In this document: positions 1 through 10,105 of the stretch, piece after piece
Position numbering within the stretch: the stretch's first letter is position 1
How the letters are laid out: each line of letters opens with the position of its first letter
Assembly: GCA_030704615.1 (NCBI GenBank)
Contig: CM060733.1
Coordinates: 46,190,001 to 46,254,000, forward strand
DNA from: Takakia lepidozioides
Lineage: Eukaryota; Streptophyta; Takakiopsida; Takakiales; Takakiaceae
DNA: 64,000 nucleotides
Direction: 5' to 3'
Position numbers and translations under genes: made by a program
The notes under the pieces: generated by a model
Databases searched by the model: none
Seen by the model: the letters and a program-made list of their open reading frames with translations, nothing else
Told to the model about the DNA's origin: nothing

Positions 1-374
1 TGGTATGCTTTCAAGTAGTTTGGGAAAGAGAGGGAAGTTCATACCGCGCAAACACCTTTACTTCGTCTTCTTGAGAAGGATGGTTTGTGATCCAAAGCGA
101 GACTTCTTCATTCACCAAGCCACTATGAGTTTCAACGAAGTCAACGCACTTCTACAGCGGGATACAAGCCCATAGAAAGCATTCACTTGACACTCCAAAA
201 TCTGTGTTTTCCTTGACTACAACTTGTAATGGAATGACTGGTCAAGTCCAGTGTCTCTCAATGTATGTCGTCTAACATCTTTGCTATGCGTGGGTCAATG
301 CATTTATCGCATTGGTATTCTGTTTTCATTAGCAAGCACAAGAAACTACCTTCAGATAGACAGATGATCAAATC

Positions 375-626
375 AACCTCGTGTTAACACGAGGTTTACT
401 TGGAGTTTTCCAAATCCCCCTTGTGCCGACACAAGGTTGATTTTAGTTCTAAGAAAAGAACATCGTGTTAACACGAGGTTGATATGAAGTTCTCCGAATC
501 AACCTCGTGTTGACACGATGTTGATTTTAGTTCCAGGAAAACAACCTCGTGTTAACACAACGTTCATTTCAGTTCTAGGAAATGAAGCTCCTGTTAACAG
601 AAGGTTGAACTCCAGGAAAGCCCGAA
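375..626. repeat. Tandem array of six 42-bp units, each with a palindromic core
   Basis: Six units start at 375, 417, 459, 501, 543 and 585, so the period is exactly 42 bp. Unit 1 has a perfect 22-bp palindrome at 375-396, with core CCTCGTGTTAACACGAGG. The other units keep most of the core (CTCGTGTTAACACGA) with substitutions, followed by a spacer resembling TTGATTTTAGTTCTAGGAAA. No unit has gained or lost a base relative to the 42-bp spacing. The array lies just upstream of the methyltransferase-like remnant, so it may be a subterminal or promoter array of that element. This assignment is an inference. Confidence 0.85.
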
Positions 627-798
627 ACCTCGAAATCATGGGACATGCTTGTTTCGTTCCTCACTCAGGTAAGCACATGTATCTTAACTGTTGTGTGAAT
701 AATTTTGCTTTGGCAACTTGTTCTAGCTTGTCGATGGGATTGATTTCCTGTTGGATCAAGATTGGGCTTGTGACACTGTCTCCTGTTTTTGGCTGTAG

Positions 799-1701
799 GT
801 CACAAAAAGGCCGGATTGGGTGAATGGAGTTCAGCAGGCATACGCGACTGACCTTGTGGTGCTGGACATTCCTGACGGTTTCCCTGTCCCTGATGTGTTG
901 CCTTCCAATTCAACCCCCACTTGGAACAAATCGGATTCTCGTTACTGGCAGTGGGCCTTCTCATTCAGCAACAAATTCTTTTATGACTCGGGGGCTCTTC
1001 TTCTCATGCAGTCAAAGGACATGTCGGCACGGAGAACTCTTTTCAGCTACATGAAAGCTTCCGGGTTTCGTGTCATCAAAACTTGGACATGCATCAACAC
1101 TTTGCCTCTTACGAAGGGCGAGTTCCCGGGGCAGAAAATGAGTTAATTCTTTTGAATTAAAGTTTAGTGGTTCTGATGTATATGTCAAAAGTTGGTTTTG
1201 TCTTTTGCCTCATGCTCTCTTCGTGATTGTTGACAGACTCGGGTGTTCGAAGCTTTGTGCCTGGTGAGGGTGCGTAAGGACACTCTTCCTCCTGGTATTG
1301 CTGAGTTCCAGTTGAGGGACCTTGCAGCTCACATTGACCCCACCTACGAGCCAATGGAGGATGATGTAATCTTCAGATACGTGGATTCGGGTCGAACCAC
1401 GAAAAGGTCGACTGGTGTCCCTTGGAGAGGTACACGGGAGAAATCCCCAGCTTTCATGCAGACTTTGGTGGAGACATGCAGCCGTCACGGTGGACGAGTG
1501 GTTGACTTGTCTATGGGAACAGGTGGGGCCCTGAACACTGTGTTTGAAATGTGGGCAGTGACCTTAGGGAAGCCTTGTTTTGATTTCTCGTTCATCTTCG
1601 ATTTGCAGGAGCATCTTTTCATGCGTGCAAAAGCGCCGGAAGGCACTTCTTCGGCATGGAGGCTGATACGGAGTTCTTTTCAGCGAGCTTCATCAGCTTG
1701 A
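799..1701 (+). pseudogene. Broken N6/N4-methyltransferase-like protein, probably transposon-borne
   Basis: Two coding blocks are readable. Block 1 (about 799-1146) opens after a TGTAG acceptor and reads ATDLVVLDIPDGFP, which resembles the DPPY/DPPW catalytic strand of amino-methyltransferases but has DIPDG instead. It continues to an ARRTLFSYMKASGFRV helix-strand. Block 2 (from 1237, after a TTGACAG acceptor, to 1701) reads REKSPAFMQTLVETCSRHGG then RVVDLSMGTGGAL. This is the usual order REKP-helix then VxDxxxGTG of the SAM-binding motif in circularly permuted DNA methyltransferases. The catalytic motif is degenerate and no full-length frame could be assembled. Fold resemblance is from memory of the family, not from a search. 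It could instead be an unrelated element protein. Confidence 0.4.
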
Positions 1702-1719
1702 GTTGGGCATTACTTCTGC

Positions 1720-3760
1720 CCCATCCACGGAGGGACTTCTTGAGAAGCCCGAAGCGCCTGACGAGGATCTCGACTCCGATTTTGAGTGTGAGTAAGTTCG
1801 GCTCTAGTCGTGCAAAATATGTTGCATTTCATTGTGTCATTCCCGTTCGACAGATGGTTGCTTACATTATCTATTTCTGGATGATAACATCTACCACCAT
1901 TCCTCTTCTTGCTTTCCAGAGTTCGGCAGGCGTCATCGAATACGCAGACACCTTTCGGTTTCCAAGGATACTACATGTCCCCGAGTCCCCCTAGAGCTTA
2001 CCGCTTGCCGGTTTACGCGGAAGGTTGCGCACGGGTGTTGTCCCAACAAACAATGTATTCGCCTCTCCATGGGGGTCGCGGAGAAAAAAAACATCAAGGA
2101 GGGGCTGCTGTGTTCATAGATGATATTGCTGCAGACTCTAGAAGTAGTTCCTCTCCAATAGTTCTTGAGGTTCAAGTACCGAGACTTAATAAAATGTATT
2201 TTGGTTTTGCTTCCATCCCCAAACTGTTTTTCAAGATCTTCGCGCGTTCCCGTAAGTACAGTTAGGGATTGCCTAGGGTGGGTCTTCAGATTCCAGCATT
2301 GAAAAATGTTTGTGGGTTGGAATGAATGAACTACTTTGCAAAAAAAGGGATTTGCTGTTAATATTCAATTCTCTAGCGGGCGATCTCCTCATTCAAAAAT
2401 CATGTCCTCGATCCTAAACCATCCACAAACCTACCATTGTTCTCGGTCGGAAAGAATATTCATGTGGGGGCGATGAAAGGGACATAGGCGACAACTGATC
2501 CGCGATAATAGGGGGGGGGGGGGGGGGGGGAGCACGGAATTAGGACCTGCACACGTGGATGATTGCTGACGTGGCGTGAGCCTAGCCAGGCTCACAGGCT
2601 CACGCGCAAGCATTCCCCCTTAGTGTGTGGGCTTTTAATCCATTTCCTGGCTATTCTGTACTGAAAATGTGATCAAGTCCTGCCAACAAACTGCTCATGC
2701 AGTTATATAAAGTAAATCTTTTACTCCTAGTAAACTAAGCTCCAGTAACCTAGTGAACCTTTCTATCTCGATATGCATGGTGGTCCACCACCCGTCCTAA
2801 AACTGACCACGAGCTGCTTAAAACTACTTGAGTGGAGTGTAAACACTAATTTGCTGGCTTCCAACTGAACAAGATGAAACTCAAACGTGATCAGCAATCA
2901 TGACATGTGATCCCTTAACACTCTAACTGTTCGGATGTGTTCCCAAATATGACTTAATATTTTTTTCTAACTGTGCAGTAATATTTGAAACACGGACCGC
3001 CAATAATTATTAATTTATCCACTAAGTGATGTCATTATGATCGTCTCTAAGGTTAAAAGATTTACTGTAGTTACCATTCTGGCCCAGCTAGCACATGACC
3101 TAATCCAGACCCCTCATAATGAAAGCGCCTTTCAGAGTTCACATTTGGTTGGTTTTATGTATTTTTCTAGGGGTCCAATTTAGAAAGTGGTTCGAATTAA
3201 GTTTATTTACCTTACGTCGTAAGTAGCTGGTGTACATGGCCTGGTGGGCCTTGCAGGAGATGAAGGGAATCTTGAATAGAATTGAGGGGTGCGGTGGGGC
3301 TTTGTATTGGTCTGATAGCCCTTGAAGCTTTGTTAGCGTGGATATTATTCGAGTCTCCAAGCATGCGGACAGAACGATATTACAAGATTTAGGCTTTGCA
3401 TATACACAAATAATGTAGGCAAATAGTACGTTATCTATGGAGTGGGAACGCAGTTTGTAGCTAATAAGCTACCAAAGTTTGCATGGCCATATCCATTAGA
3501 GGATGGTTTAGGAATTAAAAAAGAGGGATATTATATAACCTACACAAGGATTTGAAGAAATAAACGTTGTGTAAGGGGGTAAGAAAAAAGATAGGTAGGA
3601 AGGTGACAACTATTAAATGGGGGATGGTTTAGACGCCAAATTGGGATAAGTAGAGTACATGTGTCAAGTGGTGGTTTGTAGGGGTGACACGTGCGGGACA
3701 ACCTAGAAAGGTCCTCCACCGCTTGACCAGGTGGGGCCGCTGCCTTGAGAGGGTAGAAAA
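1720..3760. other. Gene-free stretch
   Basis: Short overlapping open frames at 1830-2265 have no recognisable domain and may be the decayed 3' part of the methyltransferase-like remnant. From 2280 on I see AT-rich sequence with no coding signal. A pure run of 20 G lies at 2511-2530. Confidence 0.5.
2511..2530 (+). repeat. Mononucleotide run of 20 G
   Basis: Twenty consecutive G residues. Shorter runs of 13 G occur at 10022-10034 and 19452-19464. The exact length is likely to be polymorphic or affected by sequencing. Confidence 0.9.
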
Positions 3761-3761
3761 G

Positions 3762-3928
3762 TATGACACCTCCCGAAGGGGCGGTAATTTATGGTGTCGC
3801 TTCACCACAAGGGCTACTGCCTTCTAGCTGAAAGGTAGACACCATCATGACAAGCCAGACCGTGGTTTGAACCCACAACCACATCCAACATGGTATGTGT
3901 CCATTACCACCGGGCTACATGCTGGTTG
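3762..3928 (-). repeat. tRNA-derived SINE-like element, family A copy 1
   Basis: On the minus strand an RNA polymerase III-like A box (TAGCCCGGTGGTAATGG) is followed about 30 nt later by a B box (GGGTTCAAACC). Both lie in a block that recurs at 43936-44104 in the same orientation at roughly 85% identity by eye. The shared block covers the tRNA-like head and a body ending near GACACCTCCC (plus-strand text). The SINE interpretation follows from the two-box promoter plus dispersal. No poly-A tail or target duplication was identified. Confidence 0.65.
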
Positions 3929-3974
3929 TTATGAGAGGGTATCTAAAGGAGAGAAGGCTCTTTTCCCCCTCTTT

Positions 3975-4590
3975 GGTCTGGTATGGGTATTAGACCCGAG
4001 CATCAACCTGGTATCAGGACCAGACCAGCCTAGTCTTTAAGTTCTACATACTAGGTCATATACCAGACCTAGGCTGGTATCCCTTTTCTCATACAGCCAC
4101 AATACCAGTACCCCCACCGTCTTCCTCATTTACACTGGTATGTGTACTAAAATAATTTATGTGTACATACATGTATTTATTTATATTGATTTTATGTTTA
4201 TTGTATTTGATTGCACTTGATATTTGATAAATTTATAAGTCAAGATGGTTTTAAAAAAAAAAAAAACGAACAGGGGACAGAGGCCACTGGGAAACTTTAT
4301 TATAAGATTATTTTGGGGAAAAAAATTAAAACCCCTGATACACCATGAGGCACACACACCATATTCAGTGAATGAATGGGGAACCAGCTCCTCAAAGATG
4401 GGTTTGGAATGATACCAGAATTGATATCTCATACTAGCTAGTATTGTGGTCATGATACTCATACTCATACCAGTATCTGGAAAGAATACATCCACCATTA
4501 TATAGTCCAGACTGGTATGAAAGTTTTGTGATGGGTATGGTACCGGTATGTCCTAAACCTGATATCAGTCCAACACTGGTTGGTACCTAC
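3975..4590. mobile_element. Decayed hAT-like non-autonomous element
   Basis: The region is dense in CTGGTAT / ATACCAG words shared with the better defined elements at 19161-19616 and 20570-21170. It ends with GTCCAACACTG, which matches the 3' terminus of that family. A 5' terminus and a target duplication could not be fixed, so the limits are approximate. Confidence 0.4.
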
Positions 4591-4691
4591 TTTAGTGGGC
4601 TTTGAACATACGGGCCCAAAGAAAGACGCAAACATGAACCATAGCTGTATTAATTAATCGAACAACTACTAAGCTGAATAAGCCCCCCCCG

Positions 4692-5032
4692 GATTGGCCG
4701 CTTTACACTGGGACCCAAGCCCAAGACCAAGTGAGAATGGAGCATTCCCATTGGCGGAGGCCTAAAAATTGGGCCCAACGGCTTTACACTAGGGCTCGAG
4801 CCCAAGAAAATGGAAGTGGGTCATTTGCCTACATGGCACCTACATGGCACAAGTTTTGGCGCCAACTTCTTGGGCCAGACCAAGAAAAAGGAAGCCTCCT
4901 AGAATGGAGACCCAACTCTGAGCTCTTGGGCCCAAGAAGTTTGGTGTTAAAAATAGACTATTTGAAGTTGGCCCAAGAGTGGTAGAAATTGGGCCCAAGA
5001 TTTCTTGGGCTTGGGCGTGTAAAGCGGCCCTT
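4692..5032. mobile_element. MITE with about 30-bp terminal inverted repeats
   Basis: The left end reads GGCCGCTTTACAC and then an AAGCCCAAGA block. The right end is its reverse complement: TCTTGGGCTTGGGC then GTGTAAAGCGGCC. The interior is rich in GGGCCCAA. No protein is encoded; an open frame across 4731-4985 is a by-product of the composition. The superfamily is not resolved because the target duplication is unclear. Confidence 0.7.
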
Positions 5033-5039
5033 AGAGGTG

Positions 5040-7330
5040 GTTATTTTACAAACGTTGTGCCAATACCTAGTGAGGGATATCAGAAATTAAAGATGGAGCA
5101 GTGATACATCCCAAGTGTTGGAGGAGATTGGGATTAATGGGTCGACATCTTTGAGTAAGAGAATTGAGAGTTCAATCACATCCATGACACAGAAAAAGCA
5201 TTGAACCGAGTTCTTCAGTATTGCAGAAATGGTGAGATGGTACCTCTATCTCCAGGCACTCTCCAAGTATCAGTCGTCAGCCAAATTCAGTGCAATGAGG
5301 TGCGTATCGATCACACCACAAGATTTGCCCGTGCCGCTCAAGTAAGGCACATTTGCAACCCTCTTTCTCCCTCCTGGTAGTAGTCATTGATGATTTAGTA
5401 GCAAGGGGTTGGTGTTGTGACTTGCTAATTTCTGGAGAAAGGAACAAAAGCAGGCGGTGCAATCATCACACTTTTTCTTTGACTGCCAAACTTCAACTCT
5501 GTTTTGATCACTAAGCAATCCTAATGAGAATCTAGAGGTACCTGTTCGTATTTGCAATGGGGTGGGTTTGATTTGTCATGTCTGCCAGCGGTCTTTGCTG
5601 AGCCGACAAAGCCTCCAAAGCCTCCTATTCATAGGTGACCTGACTCTCGTTCACACGAGCACTCAGCATCTGCAAGTAGTCAGATTTATACCGAGAGATG
5701 TGCTCAGGCTCGCGTTTCCAGCAAGACCAACACAAATAGCTTGTGTCCTTCAGGCAAATGTCAGAGGCTGGAGATGATCAACATTGAAGCCACGCTAGCT
5801 GGCTCTCAATGGTGTGAAGTAAGTTCATGCCATTATCAAGTGTGATTGCAGTAAGGCTGTAGAAACTTCTGTAATTTATGTTTGCATACATGCCTTTACT
5901 AGTGCTCTTCACGAGGTCTGGACAAGTTTCAGAAGCATTAGATAGACCTGCTTTTGTGTAGTAGGATGATGAAAAAACCAAGTAGTTGGCGCCTCCACAT
6001 CAAAATCATATCTGAGGACAAGAAGTTAATGGCAAACTACACTGCCAAAATTAAGAGACAACATGACAGAAGAGCAGTATGAACAGGAGTGTCAGATCCT
6101 CTTGAGAGTTTAGGGATTAGGGTTTAGAGGTATGTGGCCCAACACTTTTGAGTGCATGTAAAGATCGCGGAGTGAGAGCCCTAACATGAGCATTCTTCAC
6201 ATGGTATCAGAGCTAGAATGTATTACAGAACTCTAGAATATATCCAACTATGGGGGCAAGTTTCTGGAATTCAACCAAGTTCACCAATTTGGTGCAGTGT
6301 ACAACTACATTCTGAACCGGTATTGAGCCCTCACAGCTCCTTTGCAAAAACCTACAATCCAGCAGAGCGCGGGAAAGCCACTTGCAGACAGAAAAGGAGT
6401 TTCTGAAGTCAAAGGAGCAATGACAGATAAACAGGAGAAGGTTGAAGCCTCCTTGGAGGTTGACCTGTCTGATGCAGTAATGGGCACAGCTTGCACACGA
6501 TTTCCCTGGATACTTGCACATTGGCCATCCCAGACCTGCACTCTTGAACCAGTGTGTTGCCCAGAAGTACATACAAGGGACGCCACATCGCTTGATTCAA
6601 TGACACCAATCCTTCAAAGGAGAAGGACGAGTTTGTGGAAAGCATACTTGTAGACCTGAGATGGCAGAGAAGTTAATTCGAGAGGGAAAGGCAATATGTT
6701 GCTGTCTCGGACTGGAGCAAATGCAGGAGGAGAGCTTTGACCCCATTGATTCTAGGTGCCAGAGCCAAAGCGTAAGGAGAATCTGCAGCTGTGGAAAGAG
6801 ATGGTGGCGTAGAGAGGAAACTCAAATGTGTTCGTGGGAAGCTTGACATGAGCAATTTCAATGAGCTTTGGTGACCTGGTCTATCATCCTTGTAATTCGG
6901 GGTAGGTAAGGGCCTTCGTGGTGGGGCTTCACGTCTACTCACCTTGAGCCGTGGGCTGAAAGACGTGAAGCCCACTAGTCACTGCGAATGGAAAACAGGT
7001 TTTTAGGTGTAAGCAGTCTTAACAAAGGCTGGAAACACGCAGAAACGAGAAGACAGGGATTGGAAACGCTGCCTTCTTGAGCGTTCACGGCGTCGATGTA
7101 CACGATGGAGCTCCAAGCCGAGAACACAATGGGCATTGTTGTTGATGATGCTTCAACCTGTTGATTGTTTGTATGATGATCGAAGGTTTTGAACACAAAT
7201 TGGTACTGTCGCTCTCAAAGCAGATGCAGATGATTGCATGTAGGATGGCAGCGTCGAGTCAAAAGTTTGGCGGACATGAGACTGGCAGCATGGTTAGCAG
7301 TTCCAGCACTAGTGAGGAGGTGATGGCGTA
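5040..7330. other. Gene-free stretch with LTR-retroelement trace
   Basis: Open frames here (for example 6342-6653) match no protein I recognise and overlap one another on both strands. The only interpretable signal is a retroelement primer-binding site at 6202-6213. The stretch ends at the first exon of PPR pseudogene 1. Confidence 0.5.
6202..6213 (+). other. Candidate LTR-retrotransposon primer-binding site
   Basis: TGGTATCAGAGC is the standard plant retroelement sequence complementary to the 3' end of initiator tRNA-Met. It sits directly after TTCACA, which fits an LTR ending in CA. No gag or pol frame and no second LTR were seen, so only a fragment is present. Confidence 0.55.
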
Positions 7331-7333
7331 TGC

Positions 7334-8978
7334 ATGGCTGGCCAACTGAAACATGCACTTGACGTAATGAATGAAACAAGCATTCAGGCAGACTACAGTA
7401 TCTATGTCTGCCTCTTGCAAGGTTGCATCCAAAGGAAAGATCTGGCACAGGGAAAGCAGGTGCGATACAATGCCTGAAGAGATTCGCTTACATGCACTAT
7501 GATGATGGCAGGATATGCCAAGCAGGGTCGTGCTGAGGAGGTTTTGAAGGTATATGAACAAATGGAACAGGGAGGGGTCGGGCCCGACAGGGTCACTTTC
7601 ATCTGCGTTCTTAAAGCTTGTGCGAGCCTAACTCTCCTGGAAAAGGCCAAAGAGGTCCATGCTAAAATCATTAAAGCTGGACATGCGACATACATAAATT
7701 TGGAGAACAGCTTTGTTGACATGTATGCCAAATGCGGGAGCATGAAGGATGCGTATCAGGTGTTCGACAGTATGGTGAAACGGAATGTGATCACATGGAA
7801 TGCAGTGCTTACAGGGTATGTTAAGCATGGGTGTGGCCGAGAGGCTTTGAAGATCTATGAACAAATGCAACAAGGAGTGATGCCTGACAGGGTCACATTC
7901 ATCTGCATTCTGCAGGCGTGTGCCAGCCTGGGAGCCCTGGAAAAGGGCAAACAGGTCCATGCCGATATTATCAAAGCTGGAATCAGTGGGTCATATGTAA
8001 ACTTAGACACTGCCCTTGTTGACATGTATTCCAAATGTGGGGGCATGAAGCATGTGCGCGGAGTGTTTGTTTTAAATGAGATGTCGTCTCATGGAATTCC
8101 TGATTTCTGGGTAAGCTCAGCATGCGCGTGGTATAGAAGCTTTGAAGATCTTTGAGCTAATGCAAAGAAAAGGGACGACTCCCGACAGGGTGACATCATC
8201 TGCATTCTCAATGCGTGTGCCAGCCTAGGAGATCTGGATAAGGGCAAAAGAGGTCCATGCTCTCCTAATTAAAGCCGGAACTGTAATTTTGGGAATACCC
8301 TTGTTCATATGTATGCCAAATGCGGGAGCATGAAGGATGCGCGTGAAGTGTTTGACAAAATGCCCAAACGAGATGTGGTCTCATGGAATGCCATGATGGC
8401 AGGATATGCTCAGCATGGGTGTGGTAGAAAAGCTTTGAAGATCTATGAGCAAATGCAACAGGAAGCCATGGTGTCGGATAGGTTTACATTCACTTGCATT
8501 CTCAATGCATGTGCCAGTCTAGGAATGCTTGGAAGGGGCAAAGAGGTTCATGCTGACATCATCAGAACTTTTATTCCATCAGAGATTATTTTGGAGACTG
8601 CTCTTGTAGAAATGTATGCCAAATGTGGGAGCATGAAGATTGCACATGAAGTGTTTGAGAATATGGCTAAACGAGATGTGAGACAGCTCCCTTTGTTCCT
8701 CCTCGAAATCATGCAGTACAAAACGTATGTCAGGCATGTACCCTGCATCCTTCATCTTCCTTTGCCACCACAGTGAAAAGCTGGCCATTGCTTTTGGGCT
8801 CATAAACACGTCCCCTGGGACACAAATCCGCATCATCAAGAACCTCCGTGTGTGCGGTAACTGCCACACAGCCACCAAGAGCATTTCGAAGATTGTTGGA
8901 CGAGCAGTTGTTGTGTGGGATGCCAACCGCTTTCATCACTTCCAAGATAGTGTTTGTTCTTGTGAGGATTACTGGTGA
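7334..8978 (+). pseudogene. PLS-class PPR-DYW protein, locus 1, disrupted
   Basis: PPR-DYW proteins are organelle-targeted RNA-binding factors for C-to-U editing. An ATG at 7334 starts a typical PPR amino-terminal segment (YSIYVCLLQGCIQRKDLAQG) that stops after GKQV. A PPR array then runs in one frame over about 7499-8155 and in another over 8309-8700, with frame changes near 8090-8300. Recognisable modules include DMYAKCGSMKDA and ITWNAVLTGYVKHG. The E/E+ region is missing. A 74-bp piece of it is present in inverted orientation at 8685-8758. A DYW carboxy-terminus then resumes (8773-8978) with [20 protein letters not shown] and a terminal CEDYW. At least three frame breaks, a deletion and the inversion make a full product impossible without repair. 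It is related to loci 2 and 3 in this window. Confidence 0.85.
8685..8758 (-). other. Inverted exon fragment inside PPR pseudogene 1
   Basis: Read on the minus strand, this block encodes [20 protein letters not shown]. This is the E+/DYW junction peptide that reads forward at 16340-16410 in locus 2. The flanking PPR and DYW segments are on the plus strand. The block was therefore flipped in place. Confidence 0.85.
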
Positions 8979-9233
8979 AATCAGTTATAGGTATGTGTGC
9001 GGCAGTTGAAAGGAACAGTATTTTCTTACACAAGGACTAACATTGAAAGTACCGGTTTGAGTATTTCTCTAGCTGCTACCCAGGAAAATTGGGATGTGTA
9101 TGTTTTACAAATGTCTTAAGGCAGCTAGGGTTCTCCTTGTGTGCATGTGAAGAAAGAAGGCACCTAGGCAAGTCGAGGCATTTCGGAGCTCTTCAACGGT
9201 TGTTATGCATGTGGAACATCCAGTTAAAAGAGG

Positions 9234-9335
9234 AAAGATGTGAGGTGAAGAAACAGTCACAAGCTGTGCGGTTCCTGTTGCACCTCTGCAACTGGAAACG
9301 CACAGCTTGTCATTGTTTCTTCACTTCACGTCTTT
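9234..9335 (+). repeat. 102-nt near-perfect foldback (hairpin)
   Basis: Arms 9234-9282 and 9287-9335 pair over 49 positions with three G:U wobbles and three mismatches by hand alignment. The terminal loop is four nucleotides (CCTC). The lower arm contains TGAAGAAACA and AAGCTGTGCG, both matched perfectly. This could be a miRNA-like or siRNA-producing precursor, or a very small palindromic MITE. No flanking duplication was seen. Confidence 0.75.
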
Positions 9336-9339
9336 GATG

Positions 9340-10100
9340 AAAGGGCCACTGTCAACCTGCCCTGCTTTGATGGTGCTTGTGGAGCAGCGAAATGGCAGAG
9401 GCTAACCACCCCTCACTTATCTTCCAGCTGCTCATGGGCAACCCTTTGATCAGGTATTGGACCAAAACTTGCTATGGACTGAGTTCCCACTCTGGATGGC
9501 CTGTGTGTGGCATCCAGAATTGTTTCCCCTGTGAGATATGAAGTCAATGTTGTAGGGGCTTATTCTGTGCACGATACCAGTGTCTTATGAAATGAGATCC
9601 GTTTTGCCGGAGGACGAGGGGGTTGCTACTGTCTGTCCTACACAGTAAGCAGCCATTGTGTTTGTAAGAGCACGACACTACAAAATGGCTGTGAATGAAA
9701 GATGTTTGGTATTCACCTCAGAGTCCTTCCACAACTCATGACCTGCATGGGAAGGTCTTGGTAATGTGGGGCGAGCTGGGCCTGCTGGTACAAACAGGTC
9801 TTTTTGTTGCTGAAAAGGAAGCAGGCAGTCACTGTCTGGGTACTCCAATGAAAGACCTGGTGACTCCTCAACCTCAACAACACCCAATCCTTCAAAAAAC
9901 ACTAGCTCCACAATTGTATGGACTACGGTAGAGACAGACTAAACACTCATTCACATTGTCAGGTGTAACCCCTTCCTGTATCATTTGATCATAGATGTCA
10001 AGGGCCTCCTTACCACACCAAGGGGGGGGGGGGGAGTGACTGAGCAGCAGCACATGCTTCTCTCTTCTGCTTTTCTCCTGTTATTGATTGAAAAACTTAA
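9340..10100. other. Gene-free stretch
   Basis: No coding or RNA gene signal recognised. A 13-G run lies at 10022-10034. Confidence 0.5.
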
Positions 10101-10105
10101 GAAAC

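Noticed and set aside
375-626. CRISPR-like array
   Set aside because: Repeats are directly adjacent 42-bp units without unique spacers, and the genome is a plant nuclear one.
4731-4985. 84-codon open frame
   Set aside because: It lies inside the GGGCCC-rich MITE; coding appearance is due to composition.
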